In this document: positions 44,527-56,534 of the stretch, piece by piece
How the letters are laid out: each line of letters starts with the position of its first letter
Numbering within the stretch: the stretch's first letter is position 1
The notes under the pieces: model-generated
Told to the model about the DNA's origin: nothing
Database searches by the model: none
Seen by the model: the letters and a program-made list of their open reading frames with translations, nothing else
Made by a program: the position numbers and the translations under genes
Origin: Clarkia xantiana subsp. parviflora
Taxonomy: Eukaryota; Streptophyta; Magnoliopsida; Myrtales; Onagraceae
Length of the DNA: 64,000 nt
Direction of reading: 5' to 3'
Assembly: GCA_036873135.1 (NCBI GenBank)
Contig: JAPTYO010000007.1
Span: 62,978,383-63,042,382, forward strand

Positions 44527-45714
44527 TCTGGTGCGATAACCACCGTGATAACTGTGCCTTTAAGGTACGACTCGTTTACCACATACATAAATTGTAAAAC
44601 TTTTTTTTTTATGCTAGACATATGATACAATTCACTTGTGAATTTCTTTTCAGGTGCAATGCAGAACGTGGTTATGACTACAAGTCCATCATTATTCTTC
44701 TTTGAAACAGTTTCATGTTTGAGATCTGAAACCTTAGTATTGTTTATGTTGGATTTCCTACTGTTCATTTTCTTTTTAAGTTTGAATTTTGGTTGATATT
44801 TCGGAATTACTTTGGGAAGTGATCTACTAATCAATATTAATTGACCCGGTTAAATGGGATCAATCCGGACTACATAAAAGAAACCGAAAATAAGGCTATG
44901 AATAATGGCCAGATCAAACATATCCATACATGTCTTCCATAATCGAATTATTTGAGTAAAATCAAAATGCCATCCATCGATCGCGTAGCTTAATGAACCA
45001 ACCAGATTATTTCTTTCTTATTTGTTAGTACTCCGTTTAAATGATAAATTCAGTGGTAATTTAACATGTTCGACACCGATTAAATTGAATTAACTTTGGA
45101 AACGAAACGATTTAAACCACAAATTAAACTGGTTTTAGGCGCCACGCGCGCGTGTACCTCGAAAGACGGAACACATCCTTTCAAAGTACGAATTCAATAA
45201 TGAAATGTTTTAATGAATGAATGCTGAATTTTCGTTTGTTACCACTATGGAATAACTCATTGATCACTTATACAAAAGCAAAAGGTACGCATTAAAAGGC
45301 TACCACGAGCTAGTATAATATCAACTATCGCATAGGCGAAAGCCCAACACACAGTTCAAGAGGTGGATAAGTCTCTAAATGAGTTAACAAACGGAAGGAA
45401 GTAGTCCGTAAAATGACTCTCCCACTATACGCTTTGAACGATAAGTCTGGCGGGACATTCATCTCAATTAAGCACTTCAAGAAGCATAATTTAAAATTAC
45501 AAAATGCTAGAATTCAACAAATCACGTTCCCTACGGGTTGAAGTACTGTTGACTCACATAAGTGTAATTATATGCTCCAAAGAAATCGGTCGGGACACGT
45601 TGCCTTAGTTAGCTAAATGAAATGATAAGGGTTACACCTTATCATAATGCGGCATTAATTTGCGCATTAAAAAAAGTAGTTGGATAAAGAGTATCAAACA
45701 CTCTTGGGAAATAC
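44527..45714 (+). other. Copia B, ~1.2 kb without coding signal between gag-like region and linker
   Basis: Protease and integrase are expected here, but no motif of either is seen in any frame. A poly-T run lies at 44599-44610. The block 'acaccgattaaattgaatt' near 45071 matches A near 9210 inverted. Confidence 0.7.
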
Positions 45715-46351
45715 ATGTTCAAATTAGCTTCGAATTATGGTGACGTGGTCGAACATGAAACATTACAAAGCTTGAGGACGAAATTCCAACGCTTAGAAAA
45801 AGACGAAGTCTTGATCGAATGGAGATTTGGCGACGATTCCCAGGTCCCACTTACTTCGAGTGGGAGATTTTACACAACACAAGTTAATGAAATGGTAAAT
45901 GATGATGGAAACGTTATCATAGTAAATCCAGTGGGAGGGCTCCCTCCCCCCCCCCCCCCCCCCCCACACTCAAATCACTAATGCTGCTAATGCGAATCAA
46001 GTTGAACTTGAGAGTCACGTTGCTAAACCGCTGGATGAAAATCCAATAACGACACAACTACCCATTGTTCCCAGTGGGAGAGGATTGACCAACTTGGTTC
46101 AAGGTCCTAGTGATCAAAGAATTAATCTCGGAGGTAAAATCCCGAGACCGAGAGGACGTCCAAGAAAGGTTGTTAGTCAAGATTCCAGAAATGCCATTAT
46201 TCCCAGTGGGAGTGATGCTCCGATAAGAAGCATTATTCCGAGTGGGAGTATCGATCAGGCTCAAGATGGGATTATCGGCCTAAACGAAGTCAAAGGAAAC
46301 GAACTTCTCCCAAGAAGTATCCCATCGAGAGAGGTGAATTACTCACTCTAA
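45715..46351 (+). pseudogene. Copia B linker upstream of RT
   Basis: 45715-45981 reads 'MFKLASNYGDVVEHETLQSL...', then a polyproline encoded by an 18-base C run (about 45948-45965), probably slippage that broke the frame. 46085-46351 reads 'GPSDQRINLGGKIPRPRGRPRKV' with 'IPSGS' repeats, aligned with A's 7990-8259. No enzymatic motif. It is the low-complexity hinge of a copia polyprotein. Confidence 0.6.
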
Positions 46352-46386
46352 CCTCTGTTGATGAACCGGTAACAGTTAAGCAAGCA

Positions 46387-47931
46387 ATGAAAGGACCTCA
46401 AGCAAAGGAATGGAGGAAAGCAATGGAGGAAGAGATCGCCTCAATGAAATCTAATTCAGTATGGTCTTTAGTTGATTTACCTGCTAAACCCAAAGCTATA
46501 GGGGCGAAGTGGGTTTTGAAGCTCAAACTCACTTCTGATGGAGAAATCGAGCGATACAATGCCCGACTTGTTGCGAAAGGATATACCCAACTGCACTGAG
46601 TGGACTTCGATGAAACATACTCACCAACTGTGCGTTACACCACGGTCAGGGCCATCATTGCCCTTGTTGCAAGCCTTGATTTAGAGCTGCACCAAATAGA
46701 TGTTAAGACCGCATTCCTCCACGGAAACCTGGAGGAAGATATCTACATGGAGCAGCCGGAGGATTTCATTACTCCTGGCAACGAAAGAAAAGTTTGTAAA
46801 CTCCATAGGTCTATCTACGGTTTTAAACAATCGTCTCGGCAATGGTATCGCAGGTTCCACGTGGAAATCATTGGAAACGGATTCGTGAACCTCCTTGAGG
46901 ATCCCTGCGTATACACTAAGTTCTCCGGGTCTAAGTACGTCATCTTAACCTTATACGTGGATGATATACTCATTGCTGCGAACGATGTGAGTTTCATTAA
47001 ACAGTCGAAGTCCTAGTTGGCATCAGTATTCGAGATGAAAGACATGGGAGAGGCTACGTGCATCTTAGGCATTAAAATTGCCAGAGATCGTGCCGCCCGG
47101 AGATTATGTCTATCTCAAGAATCTTATATCAATAAACTGTTAAAGAGATTCAGAATGCTAGATGCCAAACCCGTGGAGACGCCGGTTGTACTCGGGTGCG
47201 CGCTGTCAAAGCGTGATGGCTCGAAGAACCTGCAGGAGCGTGAACAGATTAAGAGTGCAGAGTATTTGAGCATGGTGAGAAGCCTCATGTACGACATGCT
47301 CTGCACTCGTTCGGACATTTGTTACACTGTGTTCCTAGTAGCAAGATTCCAATCAGACCCTAGCTATCAACATTTAAAGGCCGTAAAACTAATCATACGT
47401 TATCTGAAAGGTACTGCCGACTACATACTGTGCTATGAGGACAGGAAGATAGAATTGACCGGTTTCAGTGACGCCGACCATGGTGGCTATCCGGATGATC
47501 GTAAGTCCACCACAGGAGGAGTATTCCTCCTTGCTAATGCCGCCATTTCATGGACGAGCAAGAAGTAATCATGTGTCGCGCTGTCTACGATGGAATCAGA
47601 ATTCGTTGCCCTCTCTAAAAACGCACAGGAAGCGGTTTGGCTGAAAAGGCTTCTTACTGCAATGCTAGGCACTGACAAAGAAAGTAAGCCTATGAAGGTA
47701 TACTCCGATAGTCAGGCAGCCATTGCGGCAGTTAAGAATCCAAAGTACCATAGTAGGACTAAGCACATTGATGTGAAATATAATTATGCTAAATATATAG
47801 TGGAAGACAATATAATCACTTTAGAGTACTTGTCCACTGGCAATATTGTGGCGGACCCACCGTCCAAACCTTTAAGAAGAGAGACTTTTGAAAAGCACGT
47901 AAAACTGTTTGGATTGCGTATGATTTAATGA
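46387..47931 (+). pseudogene. Copia B reverse transcriptase-RNase H, three in-frame stops
   Basis: A single reading frame interrupted only by stops at 46597-46599, 47014-47016 and 47566-47568. RT: 'WSLVDLPAKPKAIGAKWVLKLK', 'RYNARLVAKGYTQ', 'HQIDVKTAFLHGNLEEDIYMEQPE', 'LTLYVDDILIAAND' (YVDD box). RNase H: 'LTGFSDADHGG', 'STMESEFVALSKNAQEAVWL', 'YSDSQAAIAAVKNPK', 'TKHIDVKYNY', 'PLRRETFEKHVKL'. Catalytic residues are preserved, including the Glu segment that A has lost. Because most codons are intact, the copy died fairly recently by point mutations. The end (about 47928) is the family's natural stop. Confidence 0.93.
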
Positions 47932-48384
47932 GTGGCTTGTATCAGTGATAATTTTGATTATTGAAATTATATTTTGATTGAATAAAGAATTACGAATTTT
48001 GAGTACATTTATCGACGTTATGCTGATTAATAACATCGAATTTTACGGTCTATAAACTGAGTCGTAGGAGGATGTAAAAGTCTTCCGTTAAAATTATGTC
48101 GAATGTGGGCATTGCCTCGTCACACAGGCACGGTCATCTTGTAGGTGAGGGGGTCCTCTACCATATCAAGATCGGCTGAGAACCAGGGGATAAACCTGAT
48201 TATACGAAACGATCACTTAGTCTTGGTAAAACGCGACTTGATCTTCGTTTTGTAGATCACCGCGATGTACTCCGTCCGTCATCTTCCACATTCAGGGCCA
48301 GATGAAATATTCTGCGGTAGCATCATTGACATATCCCGCCCCTGACTAATTCAGGTATGTTATCGACGCGTGCTTCATACTACG
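47932..48384 (+). other. Copia B 3' non-coding region, cut by element H
   Basis: Matches A's region after RNase H read inversely, up to '...cgtgcttcatactacg'. A continues beyond this point (5958 and lower); B jumps to TGTAAACACC of element H. The last five bases CTACG are the presumed left target copy of H. Confidence 0.8.
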
Positions 48385-49211
48385 TGTAAACACCTAATTT
48401 TTGGACCACGGCGACACGCGTGGCATGTGACGCGCTAAATGAGAAAATGTCTAAATATGGCAAGTCGCGAAGCTTTCAAGAATGCTCCAGCATATATTAG
48501 GATGTTATATGTATTTATTATTATGAATATTTAGTATTTATTAGGAGAATAAATTAATGTAATTTATTTCCTATTTAGACTAAATTCTAGTATTTATTAG
48601 GAGAATAAATCAGCAATACTTACCCCCTAGTTAGACTAAACCCTAGTCACCTAGGTTAGTATATGTATAGCTGATATTTACATGTAAAAGGGGGCACGAG
48701 GAAATAACGAAGGAAAAACGAAGAACAATGAAAGTGGAATAAAAGTTGAAGTTCATATTCCGTGTCTCATCATGATCTCGTCTCATTAGCCTTGGTTTTG
48801 TATTATTATTATTATTATTATTGTTTCTTGTTTTGTATATAATTCCCGACCTCCATATGCCATTACCACAGGACTGTCGAACAGCACCTCCGACCACTCT
48901 GGCTCCGTTCCACCTTAGCCTTCCAATGTTATCGGTCATTGTCCTCCACTAGAGCGCTCTTGCTTCACTTCGGCCGTTTCAATAATCGCCATACTCCGAT
49001 TAATCATCGCCCGTGGGCTCGCCGAATCCGTTCAATTTCGTGCTACCCCAGTCCAGTCCGGCCCGCCGCTCTCGCTGCGCCGATCTCTTCGTCACTACCC
49101 AATTTCCTTCCGGACCAGATCCGTCGTCCAAGCATCATAGCACTCCAGTCCATCATTCATCATCGTTTTCTTCCTATCACCATCGGAGACTCATATATGC
49201 CATCACCATCC

Positions 49212-49407
49212 TATAAAGCTTGGAGGATTTAGATTGAATATGAAATGTATTGATCAACCAAAATCATGTGTTACAATGTATAGAACTAGTATATATACTA
49301 GTAAGAAGATCTAACTAACTAAACTAACTTAGTTCACAAGCTAAGCTAATCTAGTGATCTAGTATGCACAAGGATATATTGTATGTGGAAAGCTATACAT
49401 TCCTATA
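49212..49407 (-). repeat. 3' LTR of copia I
   Basis: 196 bp from TATAAAGCTTGG to ATTCCTATA, identical to 54420-54615 except for one base. It directly adjoins the pol stop, whose last codons overlap a purine-rich PPT-like 'aaagatgggagc' (minus strand). Confidence 0.97.
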
Positions 49408-52400
49408 TGCTCCCATCTTTTTCTTCTCCTTTCTTTTCATGAAACACATCCTTGATTCCATAGAGCTTGAGAAGGGCAATATGTTGCTTCTTGACAAGTG
49501 CCTTGGTGAGCAAGTCTGCCAATTGGTCTCGAGAAGCAACATGTTTAGCTGAAATTTGCCCTGATTGAATGTGATGCCTAGTGAAATGACAATCTAACTC
49601 AATGTGTTTTGTGCGTTCATGAAACATAGGGTTCTTAGCAATCTTCACAGCAGATTCACTATCTGTGAAGATGGGTATGGGTAATTGCAAATGCATCCCA
49701 AGTTCCTTCAATAGTCTAGCAACCCAAAGAGCTTCTTGTATAGCCACCCTTAAGCATCTATATTCAGCCTCTGCACTGGAAAGAGAAATTGTGTCTTGCT
49801 TCTTTACTTTCCAACCCACCATAGCTCCTCCAAGCCTTACACAATAAGCACTTACTGACTTCCTACTAAAAGGACAAGCTGCCCAATCTGAATCACAGTA
49901 GAGACTCAAGTCAAGGGCATTATTTGAAGGATAAAGCAAACCCTGGCCAGGGCTTCCTTTGATGTATTTAATGATCCTCATGGCTGCATCATGATGAGAC
50001 TTCTTAGGTTTATCAACAAATTGACTTATCCTTTGAACTGAGAAGCTAATGTCTGGCCTAGTCATGGTCAAGTAAAGAAGTTTGCCCACCAATCTTCTAT
50101 AAGCAGTGGCATCCTCCAAGAGCAAATCATCAGAAGAAGTCTTTGTAGCCTCATCATACTCACAAGTAGTGAGTTTGAGGTTGAACTCCATAGGAGTCTC
50201 AGTTGGCCTAGCAGCTCCCAATCCAGCCTCTTCAATGAGCTCAAGCGCATACTTCCTTTGATTGATGACCAAACCCTCCTTAGACCTAGCAATTTCCAAA
50301 CCCAAGAAATATCTCAAGTTGCCCAAATCTTTGAGCTTGAAATGGGATTTGAGAGTGGACTTCAATTGGTCAATCATACAGGTATTTGAACCTGTGATGA
50401 GTAAGTCATCCACATAAATGAGGAGAAATACTCTATCCTTGCCATTTACCTTGGTGAACAAGGAATGATCAGAAGCACTTTGAGTATATCCATTATTCAA
50501 CAAGGTATTGGTGAGTTTGATGTTCCATTGCCTAGAAGCTTGTTTCAACCCATAAAGAGACTTTAAAAGCTTGCATACACGCCTTGGAGAGCCTAGATCA
50601 GACTTTGTAGAATCAAAGCCTTGTGGAATATCCATATAGACCTCCTCATGCAAGTCACCCTGAAGGAAAGCATTGTTCACATCCATGTGAAACAAGCCCC
50701 AAGAATATGAGGCTGCCATTGCCAAAACAATCCTTACAGTTGTCATTTTCACCACAGGGGAAAAGGTTTCATTGAAGTCAGTCCCTTCTACTTGAGTGAA
50801 GCCTTTAGCAACCAGCCTTGCTTTGTATCTCTCAATAGAACCATCAGAATTGTACTTCACCCTAAACACCCATTTACAACCAATAGATGACTTACCATGA
50901 GGCAGATCCACAATCCTCCATGTGTTGTTATCTTGCAAAGCTTTGATCTCATCCTTCATTGCCACCACCCAATTTGAGTCCTTGACTGCTTGCTTGTAAG
51001 TAGAAGGCTCCCTAACTTTGTCAATGGAGGCCAAGAAGCAAGTAAAGTTAGGATTCAGATGATCATATGAGATATACTTCTCTAAACCAAATACAGCATT
51101 GGAAGTAGAAGCTCCTCTAAGTTGAGCAATCCTTGCACTCCTTCTTAAGGTTGGGATTTGTGGAGGCATGACTTCAACCATTGGTGGCTGAGAAGGTGGC
51201 TGAGGAGGTGGCTGAGGAGCAATGAATTCATCAAGAATAGGTGGAGAAACCAAAGGAGCTCTATCAAGAGAGGTTTGATCATTAGAAGAAGACTCTTCAA
51301 TCAATAACTTGGACTCCAAGCAAGTAGGCAACAGAGATCTCAGCTCTGCTTTAGACATGCCAAATGGAAAGATGTGCTCATGGAAAGCAACATCTCTAGA
51401 TACATGGAAAGTTGAATTAGATATCTTCATCACAAGATAACCTTTTTGTGAAGTGGAATATCCCATTAGAATGCAAGGCTCAGCTCTTGAACCAAATTTA
51501 TCCAAGTTGTTCAAGTTGGTGGCAAAACACAGACATCCAATGATTCTTAGATGGTTGATGGAAGGTTGCTTGCCATATAACACCTCCATTGGAGATTTGA
51601 ATTGCAAAGAGGATGAAGGTATGCGGTTGATCAAGTAACAAGCAGTGAGCACACAATAACCCCAATATTTGATTGGCATAGAAGCCTGAAAACGCAATGC
51701 CCTTGCTATATTCAAAATTTGTCTATGCTTGCGCTCCACTCTTCCATTCTGCTGAGGAGTGTAAGGACAACTAGTTTGGTGTTGAATTCCCAAAAGAAGG
51801 AAATGATCCTTGCAAATGGAATTGATGAACTCAGATCCATTGTCACTCCTAGCAATCTTGACCATAGTCCCAAACTGGTTCTGAACCATCAACAAAAAAC
51901 TTTGGATGTGGATGAAAGTATCACTCTTATGCTTCATCAAGAAAACCCAAGTAGCCCTTGAGAAGTCATCCACAATTGTAAGGAAATATTGGTAGCCTTT
52001 GATGGTTGGAACTTTGTATGGACCCCAAAGATCCAAATGTATTAAGGCAAAAGGAGTAGAGGCATGTGATTGACTAATAGGAAATGATAATCTGGTTTGC
52101 TTGGCCAAAGGGCAGATGGTACATTGTTTGACACAACTTCTAGAAGAATCACTTAAACACAACACATTATTCAAATGACTCAAATGTGTAGCTGAAATGT
52201 GTCCCAAACGCCTATGCCAGGTCCAAGCATTCTCCTTATTTGTTTTAGAAATGGTATGAGCTGCCACCACCTTGCTTGAGCTTGAAGGTATTGAATCCCT
52301 GAGTGTATAAAGCCCCTTAGATCTCTCACCAATCACCATTGGCTTCCCAACATGGCCCTGAATCAACACATTGGCAAAAGTGAATATAACTTTGCAATTC

Positions 52401-53863
52401 AATTGAGTTGGGAGTTTAGACACTGAAATCAAGTTGAACTTGAAATCAGGCACATAGAGGATGTCATCCAAGGTGAAACCAGAAGAGAAGGAGCAGCTCC
52501 CAATATGAGTAATCCTACATTTGTTACCATTAGGCAAATGAACAAATTGATGATTGGAATCAGTCTTTCTCAAGTTGTGTAGCCAGCTCAAATGATGAGT
52601 GATGTGGTTTGTAGCACCTGAGTCTACAATCCATATCATAGAAGAGGATGGATTGGATATACCTGCCATGTTCACACGTACAAGCTCATCTTCTTCATTA
52701 GAAAGAGGCTCAAAATCATCTTGAATTGCCACATGTTGAACCCTTCTATCCAAACCAGTGTGCAAAATCCTTTTCTCACATGTCCCATGAAAAATCCTCT
52801 TATCCCCAGCAGCTACATGCTCAACCAAGTTAGATTGATGACTCTCATCAATGCTAACATTAGCTGAATTCCATGGACGTTTCAAAGCAGAAGAAGGTGC
52901 AAGTTGTGGATGCTTCTTCCAACATGTCTCCACTTTGTGCCCCATCTTGCCACAATAGGTGCATAACCAATTAGACTTATCAATCTTGCCTGTTTTCCCA
53001 GTTGAAGCATTAGAAGCCCCATTGAAACCTCCATAAGATGAAATCCCTCCATTGGAATTGTAGTTTCTTGGAAAAGAAGCATTAGGCCTTGAACCATTAC
53101 CTCCATTGCCTGAGCCATTGCTATTGCCATAGTTAGGACCCCTTGAATTGAGGAAGTTCCTTTGAGAGTATAAAGCAGTAGCTTCTCCCATATCCCCTAT
53201 TGAACCAGCAATTGCACGTTGACTCTCTTCTTGCAACAACACAGAGAAAGCCACACTTAGTGAAGGGAGTGGTTGCCTCATCAATAAGCTACTTCTTACA
53301 TGAGCAAATGATTAATTCAGTCCCAAGAGGAAAGCAATCAGTCTTTGTTTCTCCTTATGTTCATTGATAATCTTGCTATCAGCTGAGCACTCAAGCCTCA
53401 AATCATCAATAGAACCCAACGCATCCCACAACTGCTTCATTTTCCCAAAATACTCAGTGATTGAAAGAGCACCTTGTGAACATTGGTATATTTCTCTTGT
53501 GAGCTGGAAGATTTGTGTACCATCAACTTTATCAAACATTTCTTTAAGATCATTCCAAATAGACAAAGCTGTGTTGTTGTAAACCAAACCATTGACCAGC
53601 TCCTTAGCAACTGTGTTCCTAAGCCACGCCTTAACAATGGCATTGGCCCTATCCCATCTCACATGTTGTGCCACAGGGACACTCAATCTTGAGAAGCTGC
53701 CATCAATAAAACCAATCTTGTTCTTGACAAGAAGTCCTTCCTTGATAGCTGTACTCCAGGCATGGTAGTTGCTGGAACCTTGGAGCTGAAATGGAATCAA
53801 CAACAAGCCAGTGGTGTCCGATGGATGTAAATAGAGAGGATCCTCAATGGTGTTATCAGCCAT
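49403..53863 (-). CDS. Copia I gag-pol polyprotein, one in-frame stop in gag
   Basis: Minus-strand frame from Met at 53863 to stop at 49403, interrupted only by TAA at 53312-53314 after 183 codons. Gag N-terminus: 'PFQLQGSSNYHAW' and 'YFGKMKQLWDAL'. Numbering from Met 53284 (1293 residues): CCHC zinc knuckle 108-121; protease D221 in 'VDSGATNHIT'; integrase zinc finger H357, H362, C388, C391; DD35E D418, D481, E517 with 'PYTPQQNGRVERKH'; acidic/Pro linker about 655-715; RT 785-1035 with YVDD 957-960; RNase H about 1128-1265 ('YCDSDWAA', 'SSAEAEY', 'KHIELDCHF', 'QLADLLTKAL'). All catalytic residues are present. The product makes the particle, processes itself, copies RNA to DNA and integrates it. 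The stop should block full-length translation. Confidence 0.95.
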
Positions 53864-54407
53864 AATCCAGCACCAATTCCACTGATATTAAGATTAAAAT
53901 AGATTTGAATTGCAAGAAAATCCAGCAAACTATCAACCACAGCCACACAATTCCAACGGAAATGGCCAAAAGAGTACAACTATGCAAGCTGGACAATAGG
54001 ACAAAAGATGCCAGCCAAATCCAGCAATACGCAACTATCCAGATCAAAAGAATGCAGCAATCCAATCCATAAGTGCCCAGAATTTAATCAAGATCACGAA
54101 ATCCATAATCGTAATCAAGAAAACTGGCTAAGTAAGCACAATTTGAACCAAAACTTGTAGATGAAGCAAATGCGATGAAGAAACTTGGCCGGAAAGAAAC
54201 TAGCAATGCTACGCAGAATTGATCCAAAAACAACTTCAATTGAGCTGAGAATCAACTCAGTTTATGATCTAAGAGACTTACTAAGAGTCGAAATCAAGCG
54301 GAATCAAGAATAGAAGCACAAATCCAAGCTGAAATCGAAGAATCGAAGCCAAAGATCCACCGGAAACCAGCTGAATCCAGGTTGCTTGATCGCCAAGAAA
54401 CGTACAT
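53864..54407 (-). other. Copia I leader between PBS and gag
   Basis: About 540 bp, non-coding, rich in 'aatccagcaa'-type words, resembling the interior of the non-autonomous element at 29640-30060. Confidence 0.75.
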
Positions 54408-54419
54408 GCTCTGATACCA
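54408..54419 (-). other. Primer-binding site of copia I
   Basis: The minus strand reads TGGTATCAGAGC, complementary to initiator tRNA-Met, directly abutting the 5' LTR at 54420. Confidence 0.96.
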
Positions 54420-54615
54420 TATAAAGTTTGGAGGATTTAGATTGAATATGAAATGTATTGATCAACCAAAATCATGTGTTACAATGTATAGAACTAGTAT
54501 ATATACTAGTAAGAAGATCTAACTAACTAAACTAACTTAGTTCACAAGCTAAGCTAATCTAGTGATCTAGTATGCACAAGGATATATTGTATGTGGAAAG
54601 CTATACATTCCTATA
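54420..54615 (-). repeat. 5' LTR of copia I
   Basis: 196-bp copy of 49212-49407 with one difference, followed by target copy CATCC. 'gtatatatac' palindromes inside may serve as the TATA region. Confidence 0.97.
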
Positions 54616-55241
54616 CATCCGAGCTCAATGCCGTCTCCCTTCGACGTTGACTTCGCCGCACCGGTCTAGTCACCTCTCCCCTTCGACCCTCCGATCTGCT
54701 GCCGTCCGTCCATCCCAGGTGCTAAATGCTAGTCTTCGTAATGTAGGAAACCAATCCCTCTATGCTTCGACTTGCTGCGTGCTTCGACTTCACCTGCCAC
54801 CGTCCCGACCAGAATCTTCCATCTCCACCAACACTCCATCAAACCTTCGTCCAACCCTTCTAAGCACGTCCTTTCTCTATCATCCCAAGTAAACCTATAT
54901 CCCTTTTATTATTATTATCATATACCAACGTATGTTACTACGGGAGTTAATATGTGTATGTATATGATTTTATTTATTTACTTATTTTTTTTTTGGCCAA
55001 AGGAGTTATTATATGATGATGAGTTATGTTTAGTTAGGTGTTTATATTAATTTAGATTGATTAGGTTTAGTATATGATAACTTTGATTTAAATAGGTCTT
55101 TTATTTAATATAAGTATGTTTAATAATGTTGGTACTCTTAGGTTTCATTTTTGGTAGTAAGTCGGTAGTTAATCATAATTTGGTTCACTAATGTCGATTT
55201 ACAATTGGTAATTACCTATCATGGAATTTAAACTTGCTTTA

Positions 55242-56236
55242 CGGCATGTTTGGTTCATGGAATAGGGAATAAGGAATAAGGAATAGGGAATAGGGAATAG
55301 GAATAAGGAATATGGAATAAGTAATATTAATATGATGTTGTTTGGTTGACTTGATGAATATGGAATGATGATTCCAAATACTATGTTTGGTTGATAGAAT
55401 GTTATACCCTTTTACTATCTATATTAATCAAATTAACATTAACAATATTGAAATTGAAAAAGTCAAATTATATATGTATTATTAAACGAAAATTGTTTTT
55501 TTTTTAAATATTATTTTTTACATAAACAATTATATTCACAAACAATATATATATATGAAAAAATAGCAACAAGTTTTTGATATGGGGATAACAAGTTCCA
55601 GATATGGAGCTCCATATTGATCCAAGTACAAAACCATAATAAAGTGTGAATCAATCAATTATATCAAGCAATACAGTACATGTTTGAATCTGATACAATA
55701 CAATTTGTATTCAGAGAAAAAAATATATATAAAGTTATTAATATAGATCGTCGTATGAAGATCCCTAATCACTAGTAAATATAAAATAATAAAATAATAC
55801 CTAGCCTACCTAAATCTAACAAAAAAAAAAGGACTACACATACACACCAATTAATAAAACAAAAGGAAAAGAGATACAAACCTTACGAAGAGTAGGTCAG
55901 GTAGCAGCAACAAGGAATCAGCAGGGAAATCAGCAAGCCACGCAGCAAGGCACGCAGTAGCAGGCCGTCGGAACAAGAGCAGCAGCAGTCGTGAGGAATT
56001 AATATATAATGGTTACATAATAATTAAATTAGGTTAGGGTTATTATTGGTTTTTTTATTGCTATATTTTATTTTAAAAAAGATGGAATACTTAAACCTAG
56101 GGGTTAGGGTAGGATTAGCTATTCCTTCAAAATTAGTAATTAGGAATCATAATTCTAAAATAATAAAGTAACCAAACAACATAATAAGGAATTGTAATTA
56201 CCTATTCCCTATTCCGTTGGTGAACCAAACATGCCG
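55242..56236. mobile_element. PIF/Harbinger-type MITE, 995 bp
   Basis: Ends are 'CGGCATGTTTGGTTCA' and its inverted copy, flanked by TTA (55239-55241 and 56237-56239), the 3-bp target duplication typical of PIF/Harbinger. Subterminal 'ggaatagggaataagg' repeats are mirrored at the other end ('cctattccctattcc'). There is no transposase. Inserted in the LTR of H. Confidence 0.9.
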
Positions 56237-56517
56237 TTAACCATCTTTCTAATAACATGAAATTATATGCATAAGTGGCAAATTTGTGAATTGAGTACCG
56301 AAAGGGCGTAATAAAAAATTATATTTTTAATTCGTAATAGAATCCCTCGAATTCGAATCTTTGCTCGTAGACCGATTTTAAACCTACTGATTAATTTATT
56401 ATTCCCTAGGAAATTTAGGTTTCTAGTTAGCCTTTTAATTAACTAGTGGCGACTCTTCTCAAAATCCACGTTTTCAAAACGTAATTCGCCGTATGTCAGA
56501 TTATAGGTCCGACAATT

Positions 56518-56534
56518 TGGCGACTCTGCTGGGA
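56518..56534 (+). other. Primer-binding site of element H (tRNA-Arg type)
   Basis: TGGCGACTCTGCTGGGA, three bases after the LTR end 'gaca'. I know this sequence as the tRNA-Arg-type PBS of Ogre and related Tat elements. It sets H's orientation as plus. Confidence 0.75.

Larger units (their letters stand above)
34245..48384 (+). mobile_element. Ty1/copia-type element 'B', split by F and truncated by H
   Basis: Plus strand: 5' LTR (34245-34575 plus 41490-41768, split by F), PBS, ~2.1-kb leader, gag-like region, non-coding gap, linker, RT-RNase H, 3' non-coding region to 48384. There the Ogre-like LTR starts, and B's PPT and 3' LTR are therefore outside the window. Leader motifs, gag-like protein, linker and RT-RNase H all parallel A in the same order. 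No protease or integrase was found. Confidence 0.92.
49212..54615 (-). mobile_element. Young, nearly intact Ty1/copia element 'I'
   Basis: 5404 bp with 196-bp LTRs that differ at a single position (c/t at LTR base 8), perfect target duplication CATCC (49207-49211, 54616-54620), PBS, and a gag-pol frame on the minus strand broken only by one stop. With a commonly assumed plant rate of 1.3e-8 per site per year, 1/196 suggests roughly 0.2 million years. With a single difference the uncertainty is large. It is the youngest datable insertion in the window and lies in H's LTR. Confidence 0.97.
48385..56514 (+). repeat. 5' LTR of element H (contains copia I and a MITE)
   Basis: Segments 48385-49211, 54616-55238 and 56237-56514 rejoin into about 1.72 kb. 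The near-end 'ctagtggcgactcttctcaaaatcc' and the terminus 'gtccgaca' fit Ogre-like LTRs. An (ATT)n run lies at 48805-48822. The C/T-rich stretch 48890-49200 plus 54616-54890 ('ccgatctcttcgtc...') is open in several frames but shows no protein I recognise. The second LTR is outside the window, so limits rest on PBS position and target copy. Confidence 0.6.

Noticed and set aside
45948..45965. Polyproline segment in copia B's linker as a functional motif
   Set aside because: It is an 18-base C run, most likely slippage or sequencing/assembly error; A's linker has no equivalent.
49013..49232. Host exon ('SSTRALLLHFGRFNN...' and 'MGSPNPFNF...') around copia I
   Set aside because: It lies between an Ogre-like LTR start and the PBS, is open in several frames because of C/T-rich sequence, and matches no family I recognise.
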